NCBI RefSeq assembly: GCF_036985595.1
Contig: NZ_BTPU01000110.1
Coordinates: 1 to 12,538, forward strand
Direction of reading: 5' to 3'
Source: Vallitalea maricola
GTDB taxonomy: Bacteria > Bacillota > Clostridia > Lachnospirales > Vallitaleaceae
DNA length: 12,538 bases
The notes below the pieces were generated by a model. It did no database searches. It saw only the letters and a list, made by a program, of their open reading frames with translations, and was not told the origin of the DNA. Each line of letters begins with the position of its first letter. Within the stretch, counting starts at the first letter, position 1. Shown piece by piece: positions 5,983 through 12,538 of the stretch. Both the position numbers and the translations under genes were made by a program.

Positions 5983-7377
5983 ATGGATAAAATTAAACTA
6001 GTACCTTATGTGGAAACAATTTCGGGTGATACAGAGACACCTATAACTCTGTTTAAGAAATATGTAAAAGGTCAGGTAGGTTTTCTCCTCGAGAGTAAAG
6101 AACAGCCCAAGGGTAGATATTCATTTTTGTGTATTAATCCTTTTATAGTAATTAAAGCTTTTGAACATCAGGTATTCATTTGTGAAAATGGAGTTGAGAG
6201 GAAGGAAGAAGGTAGGGTTCTTGATATTGTTAAAACATATCTAGAGAGATACGAATTGAGTAATACGACTAGTATTCCTTTTGTAGGAGGAGCTGTGGGT
6301 ACTGTAGGGTATGACATTATAAGACAATATGAATATCTGCCAAATGAAAATATCCACAAGATGAATTTACCAGATTTACATATGATGTTTGTTAAAGAAT
6401 TGATTGCCTATGATCATTTTCTTAACAAAATAAATATCGTTGTTTTGGAAAAAGAAGATGAAATATCTAGTCTAAGAGCTAATAAGAGGATTAATGTTAT
6501 AAAAAATAATCTACAGAAAAACATCAAATGCAATGAGAGATGCAACAATGGGGGGAAGGTTTCATTTCATAGTCATAGTACGCAGGAAGAATTTGAGAAT
6601 GCAGTGAAAAGGGCTAAGGAATATATTTACGAGGGAGACATTTTTCAAGTGGTTCTTTCTAGAAGATGGAGTGGAAAAAGTGAGGTACCTCCCTTTGAAC
6701 TTTATAGGAAACTTAGACAGGTCAATCCATCTCCGTATATGTTTTGTTTTAATTTTGGTGATTACAATGTTATAGGCAGTTCTCCAGAAATGCTGGTTGA
6801 ATTGAGAAAGGGGAAAATACTTAATTGTCCAATAGCAGGGACGAGAAAAAGAGGCATGAATGATGAGGAAGATAAAGAATTGGCTGATGATTTACTTAAT
6901 GATGAAAAAGAAAAGGCAGAACATGTTATGCTGGTAGACCTTGGTAGGAATGATATGGGGAAAGTCTCGAAGATATCTTCTGTTGAAATAAAATCTTTTA
7001 TGAAAGTGCAGAAATATTCTCATGTTATGCATCTAGTATCGTTGGTTGGTGGTATAAAAAGGGATGATAAAGATATGTTTGATGTATTAATGAGTTTCCT
7101 TCCAGCTGGTACTTTATCTGGAGCTCCTAAAATTAGAGCAATGGAGATTATTGATGAGTTGGAGAAAGAAAAGAGAGGTATATACGGTGGGGCTATCGGA
7201 TATTTTGGATTTGATGGTGATATGGATATGTGTATTGCTATAAGAACTATGGTGGTCAAGGATGATACATTATATTTACAGGCAGGGGCAGGTATTGTTG
7301 CTGATTCTGACCCTGTTAAGGAATATGAAGAGACCGAGAATAAGGTAAAAGGTTTGATAGCAGCTATTAATAGCTGA
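5983..7377 (+). CDS. trpE: anthranilate synthase component I
   Basis: Catalyses chorismate plus ammonia (delivered by TrpG) to anthranilate and pyruvate, the first committed step of tryptophan synthesis. From the ATG at 5983 it has 464 residues, normal for TrpE. LLES (35-38) with GRYSF (44-48) is the tryptophan feedback-inhibition region. The chorismate-binding domain shows GDIFQVVLSRR (218-228), PIAGTRKRG (283-291), LPAGTLSGAPK (373-383) and AGAGIVADSDP (434-444). The alanine of PIAGT marks anthranilate synthase; aminodeoxychorismate synthase has lysine there. The ATG follows GGAGG (5971-5975) by 7 bases. An in-frame TTG at 5896 would extend the protein by 29 residues, but that stretch is the second T-box module and is not coding. 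First gene of the operon, controlled by the T-box leader. Confidence 0.97.
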   Translation: MDKIKLVPYVETISGDTETPITLFKKYVKGQVGFLLESKEQPKGRYSFLCINPFIVIKAFEHQVFICENGVERKEEGRVLDIVKTYLERYELSNTTSIPFVGGAVGTVGYDIIRQYEYLPNENIHKMNLPDLHMMFVKELIAYDHFLNKINIVVLEKEDEISSLRANKRINVIKNNLQKNIKCNERCNNGGKVSFHSHSTQEEFENAVKRAKEYIYEGDIFQVVLSRRWSGKSEVPPFELYRKLRQVNPSPYMFCFNFGDYNVIGSSPEMLVELRKGKILNCPIAGTRKRGMNDEEDKELADDLLNDEKEKAEHVMLVDLGRNDMGKVSKISSVEIKSFMKVQKYSHVMHLVSLVGGIKRDDKDMFDVLMSFLPAGTLSGAPKIRAMEIIDELEKEKRGIYGGAIGYFGFDGDMDMCIAIRTMVVKDDTLYLQAGAGIVADSDPVKEYEETENKVKGLIAAINS

Positions 7378-7404
7378 TAATGATTATAAAAGGAGGGCTT
7401 AAAA

Positions 7405-7980
7405 ATGATAATAATTATTGATAACTATGATTCTTTTACTTATAACCTATATCAATATATTGGTGAGTTTGAAAATGATATTAGAGTGTATAGAAATGAT
7501 AAAATCACAGCAGAAGAAATATTGAAACTTAATCCTGAGAAGGTTATTATTTCGCCTGGTCCAGGAACACCTGATGATGCTGGTAACTGTCTTAATATTA
7601 TAAAAAGTATTGCTGGTAAGATACCCATACTAGGTATCTGTTTGGGACATCAATGTATTGTTAAGGCTTTCGGAGGTAATATAACTCATGCTAAAACTTT
7701 ATTTCATGGGAAAAGTAGTTTGATTAAACATAATAACAGGTATATTTTTAGAGGTATAAAAAATCCTTTAAAGGTTGCTAGATACCATTCATTAGCAATT
7801 GAGAAAGGAAGTTTGCCTTTATGTTTAGAAAACATAGCTTCAACAAGTGATGGAGAAATAATGGCTGTTAAACATAAGGAGTTAGATGTTGTTGGATTAC
7901 AGTTTCATCCTGAATCTATAATGACAGATGATGGAAAAAAGCTAATTAAAAACTTTATAGGAAAGGAGTGCTGTATATGA
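7405..7980 (+). CDS. trpG: anthranilate synthase component II, glutamine amidotransferase
   Basis: A class I glutamine amidotransferase of 191 residues that hydrolyses glutamine and passes ammonia to TrpE. The oxyanion motif PGPGTP lies at 51-56, the nucleophile C79 in GICLGHQ (77-83), and the other catalytic residues H168 and E170 in LQFHPES. It ends right after this core, so it is a free subunit without the TrpD fusion found in enteric bacteria. In some Firmicutes the same subunit also serves folate synthesis with PabB; nothing here decides that. An excellent GGAGG (7392-7396) precedes the ATG, 27 bases after trpE. Its TGA overlaps the trpD start in ATGA, so the two genes are probably translationally coupled. 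Confidence 0.96.
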   Translation: MIIIIDNYDSFTYNLYQYIGEFENDIRVYRNDKITAEEILKLNPEKVIISPGPGTPDDAGNCLNIIKSIAGKIPILGICLGHQCIVKAFGGNITHAKTLFHGKSSLIKHNNRYIFRGIKNPLKVARYHSLAIEKGSLPLCLENIASTSDGEIMAVKHKELDVVGLQFHPESIMTDDGKKLIKNFIGKECCI

Positions 7981-8993
7981 TAAGAGATGCTGTTAATAAA
8001 ATAAAATCAGGTTTTGATTTGTCACAGTCAGAGATGATGGATTGTGTTGAAAAGATAATGACAGGAAAAGTTAGTGATACTTTAATAGCGAGTTTCTTGA
8101 CTGCAATGACTATAAAAGGTGAAACAATAGAGGAGATTACTGGAGGTGCAAAAGTTTTAAGAAAAAAAGCTGTACCAGTAAATCTTAATAATCTATATAC
8201 AGTGGATACATGTGGTACTGGTGGAGATGGTTTTTCAACCTATAATATCTCAACAGCAACATCAATAGTAATAGCAGCAGTAGGAATTCCAGTAGTTAAG
8301 CATGGAAATCGTTCTGTATCAAGTAATTGTGGGAGTGCGGATGTTTTAGAAGCATTGGGTATTAATATTGACCTTACTCCAGAACAATCAGAATTAATGG
8401 TAAGGGATATTGGTATATGCTTTCTATTTGCTCCTAAGTATCATCAAACCATGAAATATGTTGCACCAGTTAGGAAGGAGCTAGGATTTAGAACAATATT
8501 TAATATATTAGGTCCTTTGGCTAATCCTGCAAAAGCAAAGGCACAGATAGTTGGTGTCTATGATGAAAATATGATGGATAAGATTGCTCATGTACTAAGT
8601 AATCTAGGAGTTGAAAGAGCCTTGGTTGTTCATGGAAAAGATGGTTTAGATGAATTGACTATAACATGTGATAGTAAAGTGACAGAACTTAATAATAAGA
8701 GTATAAGAACCTATGAAATCGATCCATGTATGTATGGGATAGAAAAAGCCAAGATGCAGGATATTACTGGAGGTACAGCTCAGGAGAATGGGGAAATAAT
8801 AAGGAAACTGTTGGATGGAGAAAAAGGGGCTAAGAGGGATATATTAATGCTTAATGCTGGAGCTACCATCTATGTTGCAGGAAAAGCAGATTCCTTTGAG
8901 AAAGGTATAAATATTGCAGAGGAAATTATAGATTCAGGAAAAGCAAGATTGAAATTAGAAGAATTTGTTAGGTATTCAAATAGTTTTAGATGA
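7977..8993 (+). CDS. trpD: anthranilate phosphoribosyltransferase
   Basis: Transfers phosphoribose from PRPP to anthranilate, giving N-(5'-phosphoribosyl)anthranilate. The 338 residues are the normal length. The PRPP-binding glycine motif CGTGGD is at 79-84, KHGNRSVSS at 108-116 and FRTIFNILGPLANP at 171-184, all hallmarks of the family. The start taken is the ATG at 7977, inside the trpG stop (ATGA), 8 bases after GGAG (7965-7968). A GTG at 7968 in the same frame adds only three residues and overlaps the ribosome binding site, so it is unlikely. The trpC ribosome binding site overlaps the trpD stop codon. Confidence 0.96.
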   Translation: MIRDAVNKIKSGFDLSQSEMMDCVEKIMTGKVSDTLIASFLTAMTIKGETIEEITGGAKVLRKKAVPVNLNNLYTVDTCGTGGDGFSTYNISTATSIVIAAVGIPVVKHGNRSVSSNCGSADVLEALGINIDLTPEQSELMVRDIGICFLFAPKYHQTMKYVAPVRKELGFRTIFNILGPLANPAKAKAQIVGVYDENMMDKIAHVLSNLGVERALVVHGKDGLDELTITCDSKVTELNNKSIRTYEIDPCMYGIEKAKMQDITGGTAQENGEIIRKLLDGEKGAKRDILMLNAGATIYVAGKADSFEKGINIAEEIIDSGKARLKLEEFVRYSNSFR

Positions 8994-9002
8994 GGTGATG
9001 AA

Positions 9003-9788
9003 ATGGGAGATAGAGTATACCTAGAAGACATTATAAAAATGAAGAAAAAGAGGATTATAAAAAAAGAATATGACCTTCATACATTAATACAAAAGATTAG
9101 TAAAGTAAAGACCAGACCATCATTTTATCATGCTATTAAAAAAGAAGGTCTATCAATTATTGGTGAAATAAAAAAAGCTTCTCCATCAAAAGGCTTGATA
9201 AAAGAAGATTTCAGCCCTATAGCTTTATCCGACATTTACAATGATTCAGTTGATGCAATTTCTGTACTTACTGAAGAAGATTATTTTTTAGGCAGAGACA
9301 GTTATCTTAGGGAGGTAAGTGAAAATGTAGATATACCAACTCTTTGTAAAGATTTCATTATTGATAAGAATCAAATATATAATGCTAAATTACTAGGGGC
9401 AAGCTGTGTATTACTTATTACAGCTATATTAGATAAAGAAAAACTTAATGAATTCATAACTATCGTTCATGGACTATCTATGGATGCCTTAGTGGAAGTT
9501 CATTCAAAAGAAGAAATAGAAAAAGCATTAGGTGCAGGAGCTAAGATTATAGGTATAAACAATAGAGACCTGAAGACGTTTAAAACTGATATAAGAACTA
9601 CTTTAAAGTTAAGGAGTTATATTCCTGATAATTGTTTGGTTATTAGTGAGAGTGGTATTGACAGATTAGATTATATGAAAGATTTGAAGAAAGCTGATGT
9701 AGATGGAATATTAGTTGGTGAAACTTTTATGAGATGTGATGACATAAGTAAAATGGCTAAGGAGATGCGACTTGTATATGATACCTGA
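9003..9788 (+). CDS. trpC: indole-3-glycerol phosphate synthase
   Basis: Converts 1-(2-carboxyphenylamino)-1-deoxyribulose 5-phosphate, the product of TrpF, to indole-3-glycerol phosphate by ring closure and decarboxylation. It is a stand-alone TIM barrel of 261 residues. Conserved motifs run in order: GEIKKASPSKGLI (54-66, catalytic lysines), CKDFI (115-119), LVEVH (163-167), IGINNRDL (183-190), ISESGI (214-219) and GILVGETFM (235-243, phosphate site). The ATG at 9003 is preceded by GAGGTGAT (8992-8999), which overlaps the trpD stop. Its last codons overlap the start of trpF, an arrangement that usually means coupled translation. Confidence 0.96.
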   Translation: MGDRVYLEDIIKMKKKRIIKKEYDLHTLIQKISKVKTRPSFYHAIKKEGLSIIGEIKKASPSKGLIKEDFSPIALSDIYNDSVDAISVLTEEDYFLGRDSYLREVSENVDIPTLCKDFIIDKNQIYNAKLLGASCVLLITAILDKEKLNEFITIVHGLSMDALVEVHSKEEIEKALGAGAKIIGINNRDLKTFKTDIRTTLKLRSYIPDNCLVISESGIDRLDYMKDLKKADVDGILVGETFMRCDDISKMAKEMRLVYDT

Positions 9789-10392
9789 TATAAAGATTTG
9801 TGGAATAAAGAACATACAAGAAATAAAGATAATCAACAAATACCCTGTAAACTATATAGGTTTTATATTTGCAGACAGTAAAAGACAAGTTAAAGAAGAT
9901 GAAGTAATAGAACTTAGGAAACACATTAGAAAAGATATTAAGGTTGTTGGGGTATTCGTCAATGAAAATGTTGAATATGTTAATAAATTAGTACATTCAT
10001 GCAGGTTGGATATAGTGCAGCTTCATGGAAATGAAAGTAACGACTATTGTAAAAAAATACGTTGTAAAGTATGGAAGAGCATTGCTGTAAGTGATGAGAG
10101 TAGTCTAAAAATCATTGATGCTTATAAAAATGTTGATGGGATTTTATTGGATACTTATCATAAAGGAAAAAGTGGTGGTACAGGTAAAGTTTTCAGTTGG
10201 GATTTGGTCAAGAATATTTCTAAGAGCAATCAGATAGTATTGGCAGGAGGTTTAACACCAGATAATGTAGTTAGAGCAATTAAAACAGTAAAACCTCAGA
10301 TTATTGATGTGAATTCAGGTGTAGAAACTAACTTGAACAAAGATGAGAATAAGATAAGAGAGTTATTTGTTGAGTTATATAAGCTTAATTAA
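9778..10392 (+). CDS. trpF: phosphoribosylanthranilate isomerase
   Basis: Isomerises phosphoribosylanthranilate to the carboxyphenylamino-deoxyribulose phosphate used by TrpC. A TIM barrel of 204 residues from the ATG at 9778. The catalytic cysteine C8 is in KICGI (6-10) and the catalytic aspartate D125 in GILLDT (121-126). SGGTGKVFSW (132-141), AGGL (156-159) and DVNSGVE (177-183) follow; the last usually reads DVSSGVE. The gene overlaps trpC by 11 bases. The start is not certain: AAGGAG (9759-9764) lies 13 bases from the ATG but 7 bases from an in-frame TTG at 9772, which would add two residues (MY). The ATG places the KICGI motif where it normally falls. Confidence 0.95.
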   Translation: MIPDIKICGIKNIQEIKIINKYPVNYIGFIFADSKRQVKEDEVIELRKHIRKDIKVVGVFVNENVEYVNKLVHSCRLDIVQLHGNESNDYCKKIRCKVWKSIAVSDESSLKIIDAYKNVDGILLDTYHKGKSGGTGKVFSWDLVKNISKSNQIVLAGGLTPDNVVRAIKTVKPQIIDVNSGVETNLNKDENKIRELFVELYKLN

Positions 10393-10439
10393 ATAATTGC
10401 AATATAGCAACTATTATAAGAGTACAGGAGGACAAAAGA

Positions 10440-11612
10440 ATGAAAAGAAAATTTGGCGATTTCGGAGGACAATATGTTCCAGAGACATTGATGTATCCTC
10501 TAAAAGAACTGGAAGAGGCTTATGAGAAATATAAAATAGATGAAGAATTCATTAATGAGTACAACTATTATCTTAAGGAATACGTGGGAAGACAGTCACC
10601 TTTGTATTATGCAGAGACATTAACTAATTATCTTGGAGGTGCTAAGGTCTATCTAAAAAGAGAAGACCTTAATCATACGGGAGCCCATAAAATCAACAAT
10701 GTCATTGGTCAACTACTATTAGCAAAAAGGATGGGTAAAACTAAGGTCATAGCAGAGACAGGAGCAGGACAGCATGGTGTCGCAACGGCAACAGGAGCAG
10801 CATTATTCGGTATGGAATGTACAGTTTTCATGGGGGAAGAGGATATAAGAAGACAAAAACTCAATGTTTTCAAGATGGAGCTTTTGGGAGCAAAAGTACA
10901 GCCAGTAGTATCTGGTACAGGTACATTGAAAGACGCTACCAATGAAGCAATAAGACAATGGGTCAGATTAGTTGAAGATACTTTCTATGTAATAGGTTCA
11001 GTAGTAGGACCACATCCATATCCAACAATGGTTAGGGATTTTCAGAGAATAATTGGTGATGAAGCTAGACAGCAAATACTAGAAAAAGAAAATAAATTAC
11101 CAGACACAGTAATAGCGTGTATTGGTGGTGGAAGCAATGCGGCAGGTATATTTTATCCTTTTATAGAAGATAAGGAAGTATCACTTATAGGAGTTGAAGC
11201 AGGAGGAGAAGGTATTGGTACCGGAAAACATGCTGCGGTGCTATCCGATGGCGCAGATGGAAAAGTTGGAGTTCTCCATGGTATGAAAACATATCTATTG
11301 ACTGATGATGATGGAAATATAAAACCAGCTTTTTCTATATCAGCAGGATTAGATTACCCTGGAACTGGACCAGAACATTCATTTTTACATAATACTGGTA
11401 GAGCCAAATACGAAGCAGTAACTGACCAAGAAGCTGTACAAGCATTCAAGTTATTATCCGAAACAGAAGGTATAATACCAGCTTTAGAAAGTTCACATGC
11501 AGTTGCATATGCGCTGAAAATCGTACCGGAGATGACAAAAGATGAAGTAGTCATTGTTAATATATCTGGTAGAGGCGATAAAGATGTACAGACAATATTA
11601 AATGTCATATAA
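10440..11612 (+). CDS. trpB: tryptophan synthase beta chain
   Basis: A PLP enzyme that condenses indole, channelled from TrpA, with serine to give tryptophan. Its 390 residues and motifs are those of the common TrpB1 type that works with TrpA. K84 in HTGAHKINN (79-87) is the PLP-binding lysine, E106 in AETGAGQHG (105-113) the catalytic glutamate, and GGGSNA (229-234) the PLP phosphate loop. The N-terminus FGDFGGQYVPETLM is diagnostic. GGAGG at 10427-10431 lies 8 bases before the ATG. The gap from trpF is 47 bases and includes a small hairpin TTGC/GCAA (10397-10410) in sequence resembling the start of the dispersed repeat. Confidence 0.97.
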   Translation: MKRKFGDFGGQYVPETLMYPLKELEEAYEKYKIDEEFINEYNYYLKEYVGRQSPLYYAETLTNYLGGAKVYLKREDLNHTGAHKINNVIGQLLLAKRMGKTKVIAETGAGQHGVATATGAALFGMECTVFMGEEDIRRQKLNVFKMELLGAKVQPVVSGTGTLKDATNEAIRQWVRLVEDTFYVIGSVVGPHPYPTMVRDFQRIIGDEARQQILEKENKLPDTVIACIGGGSNAAGIFYPFIEDKEVSLIGVEAGGEGIGTGKHAAVLSDGADGKVGVLHGMKTYLLTDDDGNIKPAFSISAGLDYPGTGPEHSFLHNTGRAKYEAVTDQEAVQAFKLLSETEGIIPALESSHAVAYALKIVPEMTKDEVVIVNISGRGDKDVQTILNVI

Positions 11613-11687
11613 ATGATTTTAAAGTATGAGAAAACTTAAGGACTTTACACTAACTAATATAATAATAGATAATGGAGTTGATAATAT

Positions 11688-12461
11688 ATGAACAGGATAA
11701 CCAAAAAATTTCAAGAATTACAATGTAAGAATAAAAAAGCTTTTATAGGGTATCTAACAGCAGGTGACCCTAACATTGAAAAAACAGAAGAATTTGTCTA
11801 TGCTTTAGAAAAAGGAGGAACAGATATTATTGAATTAGGAATTCCTTTTTCTGATCCTTTAGCAGATGGACCTGTAATACAAGATGCAGGACTCCGGGCA
11901 TTGACTGCAGGTGTGACAGTTGACAAAATAATGGACTTAGTCAGGGATATAAGAAAAAACACGGAAATTCCTCTACTGTTTTTAGTTTATTACAATACTA
12001 TTCTAATATATGGAAAAGAAAAGTTCATTAGAACTTGTGAAAAAATAGGTATTGATGGATTAATAATACCTGATTTACCTCTTGAAGAAAGAGATGAGTT
12101 AGAAGAAATAATGGATTATGAAAAAATTTGTTTGATACCTCTAGTTGCACCAACATCAAAAGACAGAATCAGAAAGATAATTGATGGATGTAACGGCTTT
12201 GTATATTGCGTATCATCTTTAGGAGTAACAGGCGGAAAATCTGATTTTTATTCAGATATTCAATCATATCTACAAGATGTCAAAGAAAATTCAAGTCTCC
12301 CAATAGCTGTAGGGTTCGGTATTTCTTGCAGGGATGATATAAAAAGATTAGAAGATCATGTTGATGGTGTTATAGTAGGTTCTGCTATAGTAAGAGAAAT
12401 TAAGCGTTCAAAAGGGGATGTAATAGTTTTGAAAGAATATATTGAGAGTTTGACTAAATAA
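11688..12461 (+). CDS. trpA: tryptophan synthase alpha chain
   Basis: Cleaves indole-3-glycerol phosphate to indole and glyceraldehyde 3-phosphate, and passes indole through the tunnel to TrpB. A TIM barrel of 257 residues, normal length. The two catalytic acids are at the canonical positions, E49 in IELGIPFSDPLADGP and D60 in the same motif. YYNTIL (101-106), APTS (154-157), VSSLGVTG (175-182) and VGFGI (208-212) complete the active site and phosphate-binding loops. The ATG at 11688 is preceded by GGAG (11674-11677), 10 bases away. It sits 75 bases after trpB, the widest gap inside the operon after the leader, with no clear terminator or promoter in that gap. No terminator is visible in the 77 bases after trpA, so the transcript may continue beyond the window. 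Confidence 0.97.
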   Translation: MNRITKKFQELQCKNKKAFIGYLTAGDPNIEKTEEFVYALEKGGTDIIELGIPFSDPLADGPVIQDAGLRALTAGVTVDKIMDLVRDIRKNTEIPLLFLVYYNTILIYGKEKFIRTCEKIGIDGLIIPDLPLEERDELEEIMDYEKICLIPLVAPTSKDRIRKIIDGCNGFVYCVSSLGVTGGKSDFYSDIQSYLQDVKENSSLPIAVGFGISCRDDIKRLEDHVDGVIVGSAIVREIKRSKGDVIVLKEYIESLTK

Positions 12462-12538
12462 TCAATATAAGTATAATAATATATCATAAGATAATAGGTC
12501 AAATTAAGGAAAATATTCACGGCAATCGCATGAAAATC

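Noticed and set aside
7020..7259. Minus-strand reading frame opposite trpE
   Set aside because: Shadow of the conserved chorismate-binding domain; no motif and no regulatory signals. The same reasoning applies to the minus-strand frames at 5029-5238 and 6168-6359.
10709..10942. Minus-strand frames opposite trpB (also 11354-11608)
   Set aside because: Shadows of a fully conserved TrpB; no independent evidence of coding.
12462..12538. A terminator or a new gene after trpA
   Set aside because: The 77 remaining bases are AT-rich with no convincing stem plus T-run and no supported reading frame before the window ends.

Overview
The window comes from a low-GC, AT-rich Firmicute, most likely an anaerobic member of the Clostridia. 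Supporting signs are strong GGAGG-type ribosome binding sites, AT-rich intergenic DNA, a bifunctional Rel next to dtd, HemZ rather than HemN, and a T-box leader on the trp genes. A Lachnospirales/Vallitalea-like host is possible, but the sequence alone does not settle this. Every clear gene is on the plus strand.

Left part (1-5388): about 385 non-coding bases lead into relA (bifunctional (p)ppGpp synthetase/hydrolase), then dtd (D-aminoacyl-tRNA deacylase), a hairpin terminator, a glyoxalase-II-like metallo-beta-lactamase-fold hydrolase, and hemZ (radical SAM, coproporphyrinogen dehydrogenase family). This is a housekeeping cluster of a kind common in Clostridia. Two diverged copies of a structured repeat of about 125 bases lie upstream of relA (105-230) and immediately upstream of the hemZ ribosome binding site (3787-3910).

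Middle part (5389-5982): a perfect 28-base palindrome, a near-consensus extended -10 promoter and a tryptophan-specific T-box leader with a UGG specifier. The leader has one tRNA-reading domain (stem I and pseudoknot) but two successive antiterminator/terminator modules, the second just before the trpE ribosome binding site.

Right part (5983-12461): a complete trp operon in the order trpE-trpG-trpD-trpC-trpF-trpB-trpA, encoding all steps from chorismate to tryptophan. The genes are tightly packed or overlapping from trpG to trpF. All seven products keep the catalytic motifs I could check, so the pathway looks functional. The T-box should allow transcription only when uncharged tRNA-Trp accumulates, with the two modules acting as successive gates.

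The coding content is ordinary. What deserves a second look is non-coding: the partly duplicated T-box, the dispersed structured repeat, and the palindrome after hemZ. I found no CRISPR array, transposase, tRNA or rRNA.
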